Assembly (NCBI RefSeq): GCF_000622385.1
Contig: NZ_JASD01000008.1
Coordinates: forward strand, 3,224,001 to 3,288,000
Reading direction: 5' to 3'
From: Sulfitobacter noctilucicola
GTDB taxonomy: Bacteria; Pseudomonadota; Alphaproteobacteria; Rhodobacterales; Rhodobacteraceae
Length of the DNA: 64,000 bases
Shown here: piece after piece, positions 28,218 to 38,605 of the stretch
How positions within the stretch are numbered: position 1 is the stretch's first letter
Layout of the letters: each line of letters begins with the position of its first letter
The notes under the pieces: model-generated
Database searches by the model: none
Seen by the model: only the letters and a program-made list of their open reading frames with translations
Told to the model about the DNA's origin: nothing
Program-made: the position numbers and the translations under genes

Positions 28218-29810
28218 TCAGCGGTCGCGATGCTTTATCAGATATTCGACCAGCGCTGCGGTGGAGCCGTCTTTGCCATCTGTCCCTGCAGTTCCTTCGA
28301 CTACAGGTTGGAGGGATGTGGCAAGCTCTTTGCCCAACTCCACGCCCCATTGATCATAGGAATTGATACCGAGGATGACGCCCTCGACGAAAACGCGGTG
28401 CTCGTATAGCGCGATGATCTGGCCAAGTGTGAATGGATCGAGGCGTTCATAAACGAGCGTCGTTGACGGACGGTTGCCCGGGAACACACGGTGTCTTGCC
28501 TGACGTTCCAATGCTTCTCCGCTTAGACCCTTATCAGCCATGATCTTGCGGGCCTGCGTAAGCGATCTGCCTTGCATAAGCGCCTCAGACTGCGCCAAGC
28601 AGTTGGCGACCAGCAGGTGGTGATGATGTGCCAGCTCAGGCTCGTGGCCGTTGGCCGCTACCATAAACTCGCACGGGATGACGCGCGTGCCCTGATGGAT
28701 CAGCTGGTAGAACGCGTGCTGTCCATTTGTGCCCGCCGCGCCCCAGACCACTGGTCCGGTGTTATTGTCCACGTCAGAGCCGTCCATCTGAACCGCTTTG
28801 CCATTCGATTCCATTTCAAGCTGCTGGAAATAATCGGGCAGCATATTCAGACGCTGGTCATAGGGCAGCACAGCGCGCGTGGCATAACCGCAAATCTGGT
28901 TGTGCCAGATCCCGACCAAAGCCAGCATCATCGGCATATTCTCCAACGGCTCCGCAGCTTTGAAGTGCGTATCCATCGCCTGTGCACCGCGCAGGAAGGT
29001 GTCAAACCCTTCTGCACCGATGGCAATCATCAGCGACAGACCAATCGGCCCCCACAGGGAGTACCGGCCGCCGACCCAATCCTCAAAGCCGAAGACCTGC
29101 GCGGGATCAATGCCGAACTGACCTGTTTTATCTTCTGCCGTACTCAGGGCAGTAAACTGTGTTTCCGGGTCGCCGCCATGGTCGACCATCCAGGCGCGGG
29201 CGGTCCGCGCGTTGGTCATTGTCTCAATCGTGGTGAATGTCTTTGAGGCGACAATCACCAAAGTTGTCTTGGCATCAAGTCCGCGCAACGTATCGGCAAT
29301 ATGCGCCCCATCCACATTCGACACAAAGTGGCAACGCGGGCCGTCATGATAGGGAGCCAGTGCGGCCACAGCCATCGCGGGGCCGAGATCAGATCCACCG
29401 ATGCCAATGTTCACCACGTCCGTGATGTTGCTGCTTCGAACCTGCTTGGAAAAGGTCCGCATGCGTTCAAGCGTGGCGTGAACCTCTGGCATGACGTCTT
29501 GTCCGTCCACCATCACCGAGCCACCGTCAAGGTTGCGCAAGGCGGTATGGAGCACGGCACGGTCTTCGGTTGCATTTATCTTTTCACCGGCAAACATCGC
29601 ATCACGCTTTTGGGCGACGCCCGCAGCCTCTGCCAATGCAATAAGATCGGCACGGGTATCCGCGTCGATGTTGGTTTTCGAATAATCAAACGCCATGTAC
29701 TGTGTACTGAGGCTAAATTCTGCCGCGCGGTCGGTGCCTTCAAAAAGCGCAAGGATCGGACGCTCTGCGATGGCGTCCTGTCGGGTGCGCAGGGTGTCCC
29801 AGATGTCCAT
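28218..29810 (-). CDS. pgi: Glucose-6-phosphate isomerase
   Basis: Interconverts glucose-6-phosphate and fructose-6-phosphate. The 530-residue product contains GIGGSDLGP at 136-144, the [14 protein letters not shown] segment, and a late [14 protein letters not shown] signature, so the active site is complete. ATG 29810 overlaps the pgl stop by one base (TAATG); a TTG four codons upstream is less likely. It is the last gene of zwf-pgl-pgi, where in Roseobacters it allows recycling of hexose phosphate into the Entner-Doudoroff route. Confidence 0.97.
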   Translation of the reverse strand: MDIWDTLRTRQDAIAERPILALFEGTDRAAEFSLSTQYMAFDYSKTNIDADTRADLIALAEAAGVAQKRDAMFAGEKINATEDRAVLHTALRNLDGGSVMVDGQDVMPEVHATLERMRTFSKQVRSSNITDVVNIGIGGSDLGPAMAVAALAPYHDGPRCHFVSNVDGAHIADTLRGLDAKTTLVIVASKTFTTIETMTNARTARAWMVDHGGDPETQFTALSTAEDKTGQFGIDPAQVFGFEDWVGGRYSLWGPIGLSLMIAIGAEGFDTFLRGAQAMDTHFKAAEPLENMPMMLALVGIWHNQICGYATRAVLPYDQRLNMLPDYFQQLEMESNGKAVQMDGSDVDNNTGPVVWGAAGTNGQHAFYQLIHQGTRVIPCEFMVAANGHEPELAHHHHLLVANCLAQSEALMQGRSLTQARKIMADKGLSGEALERQARHRVFPGNRPSTTLVYERLDPFTLGQIIALYEHRVFVEGVILGINSYDQWGVELGKELATSLQPVVEGTAGTDGKDGSTAALVEYLIKHRDR

Positions 29811-30481
29811 TATGCTGCCCAATGTACTGTGCCGCCCGCCATGACCGCGCCGATGGGCGCTTCATGGGCTGGCAGGGTTTGTGCGCGCTCAAGTGCCGCG
29901 CGTTTTTCATCACCGAAGATCACAAGGTGTTTCGACATCGCGCCCGCCAGCGCATGGGCCGGAAGTGTGACCCGCTCTGTTGTCATCCCCACCGGGCTGA
30001 CCGGACACAGAAGCGGCGCGTTCGGTGCCATTGCGGCCTCCAGGCCGTCACCGCCGGGGAAAAGCGACGCGGTATGCATGTCTGCCCCCATGCCCAGCAT
30101 CAAAAGCGAAATCGGAAGCTCGGACTTCAAAGTCGGTGCAACTTCTGCCGCTCCTTCTCTGGATGTCTTGCCGTCACGGTAAAAGGGAACCAGCTGTGCC
30201 GATGCCGCGCGGCCTGTCAGCAGGTGACGCTTAATCAGACCAGTATTCGATTGTTCATCGTCTTCGGGGACCCAACGTTCGTCAGTGAGCATCACATGCA
30301 CGCGGTCCCATGCCAGATCAGTTGAGGACATCATGTCGAATATCGGCGCGGGTGTCGTCCCACCGGGTACCGCGAAAGAGGCGTAATCATGCATCGTCAG
30401 ACATTTGCGCAACTCGCCTGCCAGAACGTTGGCCACCGACATCGCCAGCAGTTCGCGATCTGCATACTCAATGATATTCAT
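29810..30481 (-). CDS. pgl: 6-phosphogluconolactonase
   Basis: Hydrolyses 6-phosphogluconolactone made by Zwf. The 223-residue protein has the DevB/SOL-type motifs VPGGTTP (38-44), LTDERWVP (65-72) and [18 protein letters not shown] 30481 overlaps the zwf stop (ATGA) and the stop overlaps the pgi ATG, so all three are coupled. The frame reads a further 47 codons into zwf and that part is not used. Confidence 0.95.
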   Translation of the reverse strand: MNIIEYADRELLAMSVANVLAGELRKCLTMHDYASFAVPGGTTPAPIFDMMSSTDLAWDRVHVMLTDERWVPEDDEQSNTGLIKRHLLTGRAASAQLVPFYRDGKTSREGAAEVAPTLKSELPISLLMLGMGADMHTASLFPGGDGLEAAMAPNAPLLCPVSPVGMTTERVTLPAHALAGAMSKHLVIFGDEKRAALERAQTLPAHEAPIGAVMAGGTVHWAA

Positions 30482-31974
30482 GGGGCTACCTTTCGCCATT
30501 CGCGACCATCGCGCCGCATCATCTCGAACGCCTCTGTTGTGCCGTCCGAACCACTGTCGTAGAATTTTGGTACATCTCCACGAGCTTCCCAACCCTGAAT
30601 AATGGGATCGGTCCATGCCCAAGCGGCCTCAACCTCGTCTCCGCGCATAAACAGGGTCTGGTTGCCACGGATCACGTCCATAATCAGCCGCTCGTAGGCG
30701 TCGACCTGCTCGGCATCCTCCCCCAAAGCTTCCGAGAATGTCATGTCTAAGGGCACGTCGATCAGGCGCATCCCCCCCGGTCCAGGTTCCTTGATTGTCA
30801 CGCCAAGCGTGATGCCTTCGTTCGGTTGCAAGCGGATCGACAGCACGTTGCGGTGTTGGCCTGCGTCCTCAGCGAAAATGCTGTGCGGCGTCTCTTTGAA
30901 AACGACCGTAATCTCTGAACTTCGGGCTGACATGCGTTTGCCAGTACGCAGGTAAAAGGGCGTGCCAGACCAGCGCCAGTTGCTGATCTGCGTCTTGAGC
31001 GCGATGAAGCTTTCTGTCTTTGAGCGTGGATCACCCACTGCATCGCGGTAATTTGGGTGACCTTCGGCGTCATCGTGATCGGCGTCGTACTGGCCGCGTA
31101 TGATGTGGTGCGGCAGAACCGGATCTAGCGCGCGGATCACCTTGAGCTTTTCATCACGCACCGCATTGGGATCAAACCGCGCTGGCGGTTCCATCGCAAT
31201 CAGGCACAACAACTGCATCAGGTGGTTCTGCACCATATCGCGCATCGCACCGGATTTATCGTAGTATTCGCCCCTGCCCCCGACACCCACGGTTTCGGCC
31301 ACCGTGATCTGGATGTGGTCAACGTATTGCGCATTCCAAAGTGGCTCAAACAGCATGTTACCAAAGCGCACAGCCATCAGGTTTTGAACCGTTTCCTTAC
31401 CAAGATAATGGTCGATGCGGTAAATCTGGCGTTCGTCGAAATAGGTAGCCAGCGTCGCGTTCAAAGCTTGCGCTGTCTCAAGATCGCGGCCGAAGGGTTT
31501 TTCCACCACGATCCGTGCCTGTTTGTCTGCCATTCCCCATTGCTGCAAACGCTCGGCAAGATCACCAAAAAGTGCCGGTGCAACGGAAAAATAGTAGGCT
31601 TCGATTTTGTCGGTGCCCTTCATGAGTTCCTGCAGTTCGGCCCAACCGGCCTCTCCACGGGCATCAATCGCAACGTAGTGTATTTGCTTGAGGAAGGCAT
31701 CAAGCTTGGCTTGCGGCGGGCTTTCCATACCTCCGAATTCGGCGATTGCCTCAGCCACCATCGCGCGAAAGCCAGCGCTGTCCATGTCGCTGCGGGCTGC
31801 CCCGATGATCCTTGCATTCGCGGGCATCTGACCGGCGATAAAACGTCGAAAGAGACCGGGAAGAATTTTACGCCGTGCCAGATCGCCGGTGCCGCCAAAA
31901 ATGACCAGGTCGAAAGGATCCACAGGGATGACCCTTGAAGCAATGTTCGGCATACCTTCATGAAGACTGCTCAT
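30478..31974 (-). CDS. zwf: Glucose-6-phosphate 1-dehydrogenase
   Basis: First enzyme of the oxidative pentose phosphate and Entner-Doudoroff routes, making NADPH. The 498-residue protein has the dinucleotide motif GGTGDL at 27-32 and the active-site signature RIDHYLGKE at 186-194, with EKPFGRD before it. ATG 31974 has a GGGGAAA stretch upstream; an in-frame ATG eight codons down is possible. It heads the zwf-pgl-pgi operon and has a LacI-family type operator over its promoter. Confidence 0.97.
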   Translation of the reverse strand: MSSLHEGMPNIASRVIPVDPFDLVIFGGTGDLARRKILPGLFRRFIAGQMPANARIIGAARSDMDSAGFRAMVAEAIAEFGGMESPPQAKLDAFLKQIHYVAIDARGEAGWAELQELMKGTDKIEAYYFSVAPALFGDLAERLQQWGMADKQARIVVEKPFGRDLETAQALNATLATYFDERQIYRIDHYLGKETVQNLMAVRFGNMLFEPLWNAQYVDHIQITVAETVGVGGRGEYYDKSGAMRDMVQNHLMQLLCLIAMEPPARFDPNAVRDEKLKVIRALDPVLPHHIIRGQYDADHDDAEGHPNYRDAVGDPRSKTESFIALKTQISNWRWSGTPFYLRTGKRMSARSSEITVVFKETPHSIFAEDAGQHRNVLSIRLQPNEGITLGVTIKEPGPGGMRLIDVPLDMTFSEALGEDAEQVDAYERLIMDVIRGNQTLFMRGDEVEAAWAWTDPIIQGWEARGDVPKFYDSGSDGTTEAFEMMRRDGREWRKVAP

Positions 31975-32004
31975 TTTAATTTCCCCACCGCAGAAAAGTA
32001 ACGC

Positions 32005-32041
32005 ATGTTAGCGGTAACATAGATGAAATCCTCAGGTTCAC
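32005..32041 (-). promoter_or_regulatory. zwf promoter with LacI-family type operator
   Basis: ATGTTAGCGGTAACAT at 32005-32020 is an inverted repeat (ATGTTA/TAACAT around GCGG) that matches the general operator shape of LacI-family sugar regulators such as GntR. On the minus strand TTGTGA (about 32041-32036) and TATGTT (32019 downward) form a plausible promoter 16 bases apart, and the -10 lies in the operator. It is 31 bases before the zwf ATG. Repression is inferred. The regulator is not in the window. Confidence 0.7.
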
Positions 32042-32172
32042 AAGCCCGTGCGCCCCAGTGCTCCGGCCTTTTCAACAGAAGCGGGATACCGTAGCAAAGC
32101 AGGCAATCGGTTCGGGCCAAAGACTAGGGTCATTTCGCGCCAAGACCAAGAAACAAGTGACGGAGAGCGGGT

Positions 32173-33132
32173 ATGAAAGACATCGAAACACCCGGTACGC
32201 AGGCAAATGCGGGCAAATTCGTGGATCCGGCGGTTACCGCCAAAGGCGAAGCACGCGCAACTGTGCCGCTTAGCAATCCGCAGACGTTGTGGTTCAACAC
32301 AGGTACGTTGTGCAACATCGAATGTGTAAACTGCTATATCGCCTCCAGCCCTACGAACGATGCGCTGGTCTACATCACGGCGGACGAAGTGCGTGATTAC
32401 CTCGACCAATTGGAAGATCGTAAATGGAATGTGAGCGAGATTGCCTTCACCGGTGGCGAGCCGTTCATGAACCCCGAAATGATCGAGATGACCGAAGCCT
32501 CACTGAAGCGTGGCTATGACGTATTGATCCTGACCAACGCCATGCGACCGATGATGCGCAAAAAGGTAAAAGCCGGTTTGCTGCGTCTGAATGAAACATA
32601 TCCGAGTAAACTGACCCTCCGAATTTCGGTCGACCATTACAGAACCGATTTGCACGATGCGGAGCGTGGTGCGGGATCGTTCAATCTGACCCTAGAGGGA
32701 ATGGCGTGGCTGCGTGACAACGGGTTCACAATGGCGGTGGCGGGCCGTTCTGTCTTTGGCGACAGCGATGCTGACAGCCGGGACGGTTACGCCGAATTTT
32801 ATGCGCAGAACAACTTTAATATCGACGCATATGATCCTGCGATGACAGTTCTTTTTCCAGAAATGGACGAGCGGATCGAGGTGCCGGAAATTACCACAGC
32901 ATGCTGGGGTATCCTTGATAAGTCGCCCGATGCGGTGATGTGTTCGTCCTCGCGAATGGTGGTAAAGCGCAAGGGCGCAGAACAACCCGCGGTGCTGGCC
33001 TGTACGCTGCTGCCCTACTCACCGGAATTCGAGCTTGGAACGTCATTGGCGGAGGCAGAGCGCGACGTTGCGCTCAACCATCCGCATTGCGCGAAGTTCT
33101 GTGTTCTAGGCGGGGCGAGCTGTTCCGCCTAA
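32173..33132 (+). CDS. Radical SAM protein
   Basis: The 319-residue protein carries the 4Fe-4S radical-SAM cluster motif Cys47-x3-Cys51-x2-Cys54 (CNIECVNCY) and a following FTGGEPF SAM-contact strand. A further Cys-rich C-terminus (CWGILDKS, VMCSSSR, LACTLLP, HCAKFCVLGGASC) may hold an auxiliary cluster as in SPASM-type enzymes. That points to peptide or small-molecule modification, but no precursor peptide is evident nearby. Its last 4 bases overlap the convergent DUF2855 gene. Confidence 0.85.
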   Translation: MKDIETPGTQANAGKFVDPAVTAKGEARATVPLSNPQTLWFNTGTLCNIECVNCYIASSPTNDALVYITADEVRDYLDQLEDRKWNVSEIAFTGGEPFMNPEMIEMTEASLKRGYDVLILTNAMRPMMRKKVKAGLLRLNETYPSKLTLRISVDHYRTDLHDAERGAGSFNLTLEGMAWLRDNGFTMAVAGRSVFGDSDADSRDGYAEFYAQNNFNIDAYDPAMTVLFPEMDERIEVPEITTACWGILDKSPDAVMCSSSRMVVKRKGAEQPAVLACTLLPYSPEFELGTSLAEAERDVALNHPHCAKFCVLGGASCSA

Positions 33133-34193
33133 AGGCGGATCACGTGCCCCTCTGCGGGATTTGACGTGCCTTCAGCCAGCGTGGCGTAAATGGCCGGTGC
33201 CTTGTCCAGTCCGTCGTGCACTTTGACCTCCATCCAGGTGGCCGCCTCTTCTGCAAGTCGCATAAACGCCTCGCCGATTCGGCGGTCGATCTCACCCGGT
33301 CCCCACTCATCGCGGCGCTTGGCAATTTGGGCAGGCGCGAAAAAGAACTCCGGCTTCACGCCCTCAAGCTCGACAGCAGGGTTGAACGCGTCCCAATGAC
33401 TGATCCCGACTGCGGCGGAGTGTTTGAGGTCCGCACCTAAATGGGCATGGAGCGCCGCTTTCACTTGCGCGTTGCCGGACATATCGACGTAGACACTGCT
33501 CAGCGCCGGAATATCGGCGATCTGGTCATAGGTCAGTACAGTGTCGCAAGCCCCCAAGCCTTCAACAAAGCTGCGGTTACGCTCGGAGGTGAGGCCGACA
33601 ATCTTGTAAGACCGGTCAGTGTCTTCAGCCAGATATTTGCACAGCCCCAGACCGGTTTTGGACGATGCGGAGCCGACGATGATCTGTTCTGCCCCGAAAC
33701 GGTCGTTGTCCGCCAGCCAGTCGGAGATAAGGTAAGATGTGGCCAACAGCGGCTGGAGAATAGCGCGGATATGGTCCTGCTCAGGCGTTGTATCCCCTAC
33801 TGGAACATAGCTGTTGTAGACCGCTGGCAATTCTCTGCGGTGTTCAACGATGTCTGTGACATTGCCGCGTGATGACACTTGCGGCGTGATGACAATGCTC
33901 TCGGACATCGGATAAAACCCGTAAAGGCGCGTGCCTTCAGGCAATTCATCGGCGCGGCTTTCGGTGACTTTCGCGACGCCCCAAACGGGCACAAGACCCT
34001 GACCCGCCACACCGGTAGGAAAGAACTTCCAATAACCTATGGCGAAGCCTGAGGCCGCGTAAGTGACGTTGTTCGCCGTTAGCGCAAAGCTCTCCAGCGT
34101 CAGCCGCGCCTCGCCGGGCTGAAGTTCCGCTGATGGCACCTCGTCCATCTGCGTTTGCGTTATCTTTTGCTGGTCAACCAAGATCCGGTGCAT
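33129..34193 (-). CDS. DUF2855 family protein (MDR-like fold)
   Basis: The 354-residue protein matches DUF2855. An N-terminal GroES-like domain holds LTANNVTYAASGFAIGYWKFFP. A Rossmann half includes the IIVGSASSKTGLGLCKYLAED nucleotide-binding strand-turn-helix (about 168-188). The family is related to medium-chain dehydrogenase/reductases but lacks a proven reaction. Substrate is unknown. It ends with a 4-base tail overlap against the radical SAM gene. Confidence 0.85.
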   Translation of the reverse strand: MHRILVDQQKITQTQMDEVPSAELQPGEARLTLESFALTANNVTYAASGFAIGYWKFFPTGVAGQGLVPVWGVAKVTESRADELPEGTRLYGFYPMSESIVITPQVSSRGNVTDIVEHRRELPAVYNSYVPVGDTTPEQDHIRAILQPLLATSYLISDWLADNDRFGAEQIIVGSASSKTGLGLCKYLAEDTDRSYKIVGLTSERNRSFVEGLGACDTVLTYDQIADIPALSSVYVDMSGNAQVKAALHAHLGADLKHSAAVGISHWDAFNPAVELEGVKPEFFFAPAQIAKRRDEWGPGEIDRRIGEAFMRLAEEAATWMEVKVHDGLDKAPAIYATLAEGTSNPAEGHVIRL

Positions 34194-34282
34194 GTCGTGT
34201 TCTCCCCTGAAGTCGGGGTCATGCTACCGTCCGTCACGCAAAAGCGCCTCAGGAAAAATTACGAACGTTGCGGCATTCGCGA

Positions 34283-34552
34283 TTAGTGCAAGGTAAACTC
34301 ACCCACCTGATTTTGCCATTCACCCGACTTGAGAAGTTTGCGGTGCGAGAACCTGACTGAATGCAGCGGCCCATCCAGCGAGGTCTGCCAAAACTCGACG
34401 AACTCAAAAAGTTTAGGGTGGTCCGGTGCAAGATCGTAATCCTGCCAAATGTAGCTGTTGAGAACATGGGTATAGTCAGGCATGCGGTAGAAAATCTCCG
34501 CCGTGGTCAGCCCGTACCCTTTAAGCATAAGCTCGGTTTCGGATGGGGACAT
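34283..34552 (-). CDS. Usg family protein
   Basis: The 89-residue protein is a clear member of the Usg family found mostly in alphaproteobacteria: LKGYGLTTAEIFYRMPD, WQDYDLAPDHPKLFEFVEFWQ and GPLHSVRFSH are the conserved blocks. It has been named only for its position near trp genes in other species; no function is known. A GGAGGA-type ribosome site precedes the ATG. Confidence 0.92.
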   Translation of the reverse strand: MSPSETELMLKGYGLTTAEIFYRMPDYTHVLNSYIWQDYDLAPDHPKLFEFVEFWQTSLDGPLHSVRFSHRKLLKSGEWQNQVGEFTLH

Positions 34553-34668
34553 TTGATCCTCCTTTTTGCTGCTGTAACGTTAGCCTGCCACAGGGGTTTT
34601 ACTTTTCAATGAAAACAAGCCCTTGACCCGTAGTGCCTGATTAAAAAGATGCACGAAGGCCACAGGCA

Positions 34669-34698
34669 TTGCACCCTATCTGCGCTCTCTGCTATATC
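34669..34698 (+). promoter_or_regulatory. Possible gyrA promoter
   Basis: TTGCAC (34669-34674) and TATATC (34693-34698) are 18 bases apart, 42 bases before the gyrA GTG. It is the best sigma70-like pair in the 188-base gap but has not been compared with other gyrA promoters. Confidence 0.45.
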
Positions 34699-34740
34699 TG
34701 AACGCTACATCTAGTTCTGAGAAGAAGTCGAGCAAACAAC

Positions 34741-37488
34741 GTGAACGATACGCCAGAAACACCTGATAATAATGACGAAAACATGCCCGCGCCCTACGTC
34801 TACGACGGGCCCTCGGTCACCATCGAGCATGAGATGCGCACGTCCTATCTGGACTATGCCATGTCGGTCATCGTTTCGCGTGCCATTCCCGATCTGCGGG
34901 ATGGTCTAAAACCCGTGCACCGGCGCATTTTGTTCGCCATGCACGAAACCGGAAACACCCACGACAAAAGCTATCGCAAGTCGGCCCGCCCCGTCGGGGA
35001 TGTGATGGGTCAGTACCACCCGCACGGTGACAGCGCGATCTATGATGCACTTGTGCGCATGGCGCAGGATTTCTCGATGTCTCTGCCGTTGCTCGACGGG
35101 CAAGGCAACTTTGGCTCCATGGACGGCGATAACGCGGCCGCCATGCGCTATACCGAAGTGCGTATGGACAAGCCTGCGTCATACTTGCTGGCCGATATCG
35201 ACAAAGATACAGTCGATTTTCAGGACAACTACGACGGCAAGCAGCAGGAACCGACGGTCCTTCCTGCCCGTTTCCCGAACATGCTGGTCAACGGTGCTGG
35301 CGGTATCGCGGTTGGTATGGCGACGAACATCCCGCCACATAACCTTGGCGAAGTCATTGACGCCTGCCTTGCGCTGATCGAAGAGCCTGATCTGACTTCC
35401 GAGCAGTTGATCGACTATATTCCGGGACCCGATTTCCCCACCGGCGGCATCATGCTGGGCCGTTCCGGCGCGCGCAAAGCCTACCTTGAAGGGCGCGGTT
35501 CTGTTGTCATCCGCTCCAAAACGCGGGTCGAGGAAATTCGCAAGGACCGCTGGGCGATTGTCATCGACGAGATCCCCTATCAGGTGAACAAAGCCACGAT
35601 GATTGAACGCATTGCCGAAGCGGCACGCGATAAGAAGATCGAGGGCATCGCGCATGTTCAGGACGAATCCGACCGTAACGGCGTGCGGGTTGTCGTTGAG
35701 CTGAAGCGCGATGCGACTGCCGAAGTCGTGATGAACCAGCTATTCCGTTTCACACCGATGCAAACCTATTTCGGCTGTAACATGCTGGCGTTGAATGGCG
35801 GCCGTCCCGAGACGCTGACACTGCGCCGTTTCCTGACCTGTTTCCTCGACTTCCGCGAAGAAGTTGTCGCGCGCCGCACTGCATATCTACTGCGCAAAGC
35901 ACGCGATCGCAGCCACATCCTGTGTGGTCTTGCGGTAGCCGTCACCAACATCGACGAAGTTGTCGCGACCATCCGCTCCTCCGCAGATGCGGCTGAGGCG
36001 CGTGAAAAGCTGATGACGCGCCGCTGGCCCGCACAGGACATCCTGCCCTATATCGCGCTGATCGACGATCCGACCCATACCGCGAATGAAGACGGCACCT
36101 ATAACCTGTCCGAAATTCAGGCCCGCGCCATTCTGGAACTGCGCTTGCAGCGCCTGACACAGATCGGCGTCAAGGAAGTCACCGACGAGCTGGAAGAACT
36201 GGCCGGTAAGATCAAGGAATACCTTGAGATTTTGGGCAGCCGCGAGCGGATCATGGGGATCATCTCGGACGAGTTGCAGGAATGCAAAGACCTTTTCGCC
36301 GTGCCGCGCCGTACCGAGATTGTCGACTGGTCCGGCGACATGGACGACGAAGACCTGATTGCCCGCGAGGACATGGTCGTGACCGTGACTTCAGGTGGGT
36401 ACATCAAACGCACTCCGCTCATCGACTTCCGCAGCCAGCGTCGTGGTGGCAAAGGTGTCTCCGGCATGGCGACCAAGGAAGAGGATGTCGTCACGACCCT
36501 CTTCGTCGCCAATACCCATACTCAGCTGCTGTTCTTCACCACCGATGGCATGGTCTACAAGCTCAAGACGTGGCGCCTGCCACAAGGCGGACGCACGTCC
36601 AAAGGCAAAGCAATTGTGAATATCCTGCCGATCCCTACAGGTGTGTCGATTGCCGCCATCATGCCGGTTGATCGGGATGAGGATGAATGGGATGATCTGC
36701 AGGTGGTCTTTGCCACCTCGGCTGGCACGGTACGCCGCAACAAACTGTCCGATTTCACCAACGTTATGCGCAACGGCAAGATCGCGATGAAGTTCGAGGA
36801 CGAGCATGCCGAGACAACGCTGATTAACGCCCGCATCGCTTCGAATGAGGATGATGTGATGCTGGTCACGGATTCAGGTCGTGCGATCCGTTTCCCTGCA
36901 ACCGATGTGCGCGTTTTCAACAGCCGCGCCTCTGTCGGGGTGCGCGGGATCAAGTTGAACGGGGACGACAAGGTTGTGTCCATGTCAATCATCCGCCACT
37001 TCGACGCCACAAGCGACGAACGTGCAGCATATCTCAAAATGCGCCGCGCAATGGCGGGCATTGCCGACGATGCGGAGACGTCTGACGAAGAAGCTGATCC
37101 AAATGCCACGATTGATCAGGCGCGCTATGCGGAAATGTCAGCGGCGGAAAACCTGTTGCTCACGATCACGGCGCAAGGGTCGGGCAAACTCAGCTCCAGC
37201 CATGACTATCCGGTGCGTGGCCGTGGTGGTCTCGGCGTGACGGCGATGGACAAGGCGATGCGCGGTGGTGCCATTGTCGCGTCCTTCCCTGTTGAAATGG
37301 ACGACCAGATCATGTTGGCCACATCCAAAGGTCAATCAATCCGTGTACCAGTTGAAGGTATTTCCTTCCGGTCCCGTAGTGCCGGCGGCGTCAAAGTCTT
37401 CGATACGGGCAAGAATGAGATCGTGGTCAGTGTTGCCTGGATAGCGGATCAGGGCGATGAAGACGACAATACCATTGACGCGGAATAA
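34741..37488 (+). CDS. gyrA: DNA gyrase subunit A
   Basis: Forms the breakage-reunion part of gyrase with GyrB and introduces negative supercoils. The 915-residue product has the winged helix with catalytic Tyr137 in AAMRYTEV, the QRGGKGV GyrA box in the C-terminal beta-pinwheel, and an acidic tail. The quinolone-resistance region [11 protein letters not shown] has the wild-type Ser98 and Asp102, so no target-based quinolone resistance is seen. The start is GTG. A perfect GC hairpin terminator follows about 40 bases later. Confidence 0.97.
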   Translation: MNDTPETPDNNDENMPAPYVYDGPSVTIEHEMRTSYLDYAMSVIVSRAIPDLRDGLKPVHRRILFAMHETGNTHDKSYRKSARPVGDVMGQYHPHGDSAIYDALVRMAQDFSMSLPLLDGQGNFGSMDGDNAAAMRYTEVRMDKPASYLLADIDKDTVDFQDNYDGKQQEPTVLPARFPNMLVNGAGGIAVGMATNIPPHNLGEVIDACLALIEEPDLTSEQLIDYIPGPDFPTGGIMLGRSGARKAYLEGRGSVVIRSKTRVEEIRKDRWAIVIDEIPYQVNKATMIERIAEAARDKKIEGIAHVQDESDRNGVRVVVELKRDATAEVVMNQLFRFTPMQTYFGCNMLALNGGRPETLTLRRFLTCFLDFREEVVARRTAYLLRKARDRSHILCGLAVAVTNIDEVVATIRSSADAAEAREKLMTRRWPAQDILPYIALIDDPTHTANEDGTYNLSEIQARAILELRLQRLTQIGVKEVTDELEELAGKIKEYLEILGSRERIMGIISDELQECKDLFAVPRRTEIVDWSGDMDDEDLIAREDMVVTVTSGGYIKRTPLIDFRSQRRGGKGVSGMATKEEDVVTTLFVANTHTQLLFFTTDGMVYKLKTWRLPQGGRTSKGKAIVNILPIPTGVSIAAIMPVDRDEDEWDDLQVVFATSAGTVRRNKLSDFTNVMRNGKIAMKFEDEHAETTLINARIASNEDDVMLVTDSGRAIRFPATDVRVFNSRASVGVRGIKLNGDDKVVSMSIIRHFDATSDERAAYLKMRRAMAGIADDAETSDEEADPNATIDQARYAEMSAAENLLLTITAQGSGKLSSSHDYPVRGRGGLGVTAMDKAMRGGAIVASFPVEMDDQIMLATSKGQSIRVPVEGISFRSRSAGGVKVFDTGKNEIVVSVAWIADQGDEDDNTIDAE

Positions 37489-37527
37489 TCGCAGGGCTGC
37501 CGAAGTCGACTTATACTCTAGAAAAAG

Positions 37528-37552
37528 AAAGGCCCCCGGAACGGGGGCCTTA
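37528..37552 (+). terminator. Terminator after gyrA
   Basis: AAGGCCCCCG and CGGGGGCCTT pair around a short AA loop, followed by an AT-rich stretch. The A-rich 5' side means it may also stop the minus-strand transcript of the small exported protein gene that ends at 37579. Confidence 0.85.
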
Positions 37553-37578
37553 ATTACGTTGTGTGCGGTATGTAACTC

Positions 37579-37884
37579 TCAGTCGGTGCTGATCGTCGTG
37601 TCATTATCGTCATTTGTCGCTACGATCCCAACAAGCATCAAAGCAGCGATACCGCCAACCAATCCGATACCACCAAGACCGGTCGCAAAAAGGCCACCGC
37701 CGGCTTCGTTCACGCCGCCAACTTCAATACAGTTTCGGGTTTTCACACCATCGGTCACCGTGAGAACAGCACCGCAGTTATAAATAGTGCCATCTTTGAT
37801 CACCTCTATGGGATAATTCTGGTTCGCCAATGTCGCGGTCGCTGTCAGTGAGAGCGTGGCTGCTACAGCAAGAATTTTCTTCAT
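37579..37884 (-). CDS. Small exported single-helix protein, paralogue A
   Basis: 101 residues with a Sec signal peptide (MKKILAVAATLSLTATATLA, cut after TLA). A short periplasmic domain with YPIEVIKDGTIYNC and a second Cys in TRNC follows, then a Gly-rich turn (GGVNEAGGGLF), one membrane helix (about 75-92) and an acidic tail NDDNDTT. ATG 37884 has an AGGAGC site 7 bases upstream. Two relatives lie immediately upstream on the same strand. The family is unknown to me; the two conserved cysteines could form a disulfide. Confidence 0.75.
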   Translation of the reverse strand: MKKILAVAATLSLTATATLANQNYPIEVIKDGTIYNCGAVLTVTDGVKTRNCIEVGGVNEAGGGLFATGLGGIGLVGGIAALMLVGIVATNDDNDTTISTD

Positions 37885-38039
37885 CAGTAAGCTCCTGTTC
37901 AATTCAAGACCAAATTTCCGCCTTGTCGTAAGGTGAATCCTACCAAAAAGTTAACGCCGCCGGGGAAACTTGCCAGAAATTCTTGCAATTCGGCGGGATG
38001 CCGCTGCCAATTATCCGGCAAATAGGCATGACAGCGCAC

Positions 38040-38070
38040 AAAAAATGGGCAGACCGTTGGCCTGCCCATT
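38040..38070 (-). terminator. Terminator downstream of paralogue B
   Basis: On the minus strand AATGGGCAG pairs with CTGCCCATT around nine bases and runs into six Ts. It lies about 80 bases after the paralogue B stop. A second hairpin (GCGTCC/GGACGC with outer AATCCA/TGGATT arms, 38121-38152) starts right at the stop codon. Confidence 0.85.
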
Positions 38071-38150
38071 CTAAAATCATCTTACATTCGGGCCCGCATC
38101 ATATGCAGGCGTACATGTCTAATCCAATCAAGCGTCCAAGGACGCGTGGA

Positions 38151-38471
38151 TTAGTTTGTGCCTGTTGTGGAGTCGTCGTCGTCGTTGTTGTTGTCAACAA
38201 CGATACCACCAACAACAACAACTGCTGCGATGATGCCAGCAATTGCTGCGCCGCTCAGGCCTGCGCCCAATGCGAATAAACCGCCGCCCGCGTCGTTGGC
38301 ACCGCCAACTGTCACACAGCTGCGTGCTGTCTGGCCGTCTACAACAATTGTGTCAGCTGCACAGTTGTACAGAACGCCGTCTTTGGACAGCTCAACTGGG
38401 AAGTTAGGGTTTGCAAATGCTGTTGTCGCTGTAACGGAAAGCACTGCTGCGGCTGTGAAAAGTTTCTTCAT
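38151..38471 (-). CDS. Small exported single-helix protein, paralogue B
   Basis: 106 residues, clearly a duplicate of paralogue A: signal peptide MKKLFTAAAVLSVTATTAFA, then FPVELSKDGVLYNC and RSC, the GGANDAGGGLFALG turn, one helix rich in Gly/Ala/Val, and the acidic NNNDDDD tail. The AGGAGC ribosome site is the same as in A. It has its own terminator, so A and B are likely separate transcripts. Function unknown. Confidence 0.75.
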   Translation of the reverse strand: MKKLFTAAAVLSVTATTAFANPNFPVELSKDGVLYNCAADTIVVDGQTARSCVTVGGANDAGGGLFALGAGLSGAAIAGIIAAVVVVGGIVVDNNNDDDDSTTGTN

Positions 38472-38605
38472 TTTTAGCTCCTAGGGTTGGTCTAATGCTG
38501 TGGTCTGCGGCCTGCTTGCCGTTCGTCTAAATCTCTTGTCCCGCCCTGAACAGACGACACATGGTTTATGGTTACTCTGTTTTTGAGGTACTGTGAAGCA
38601 GATAT

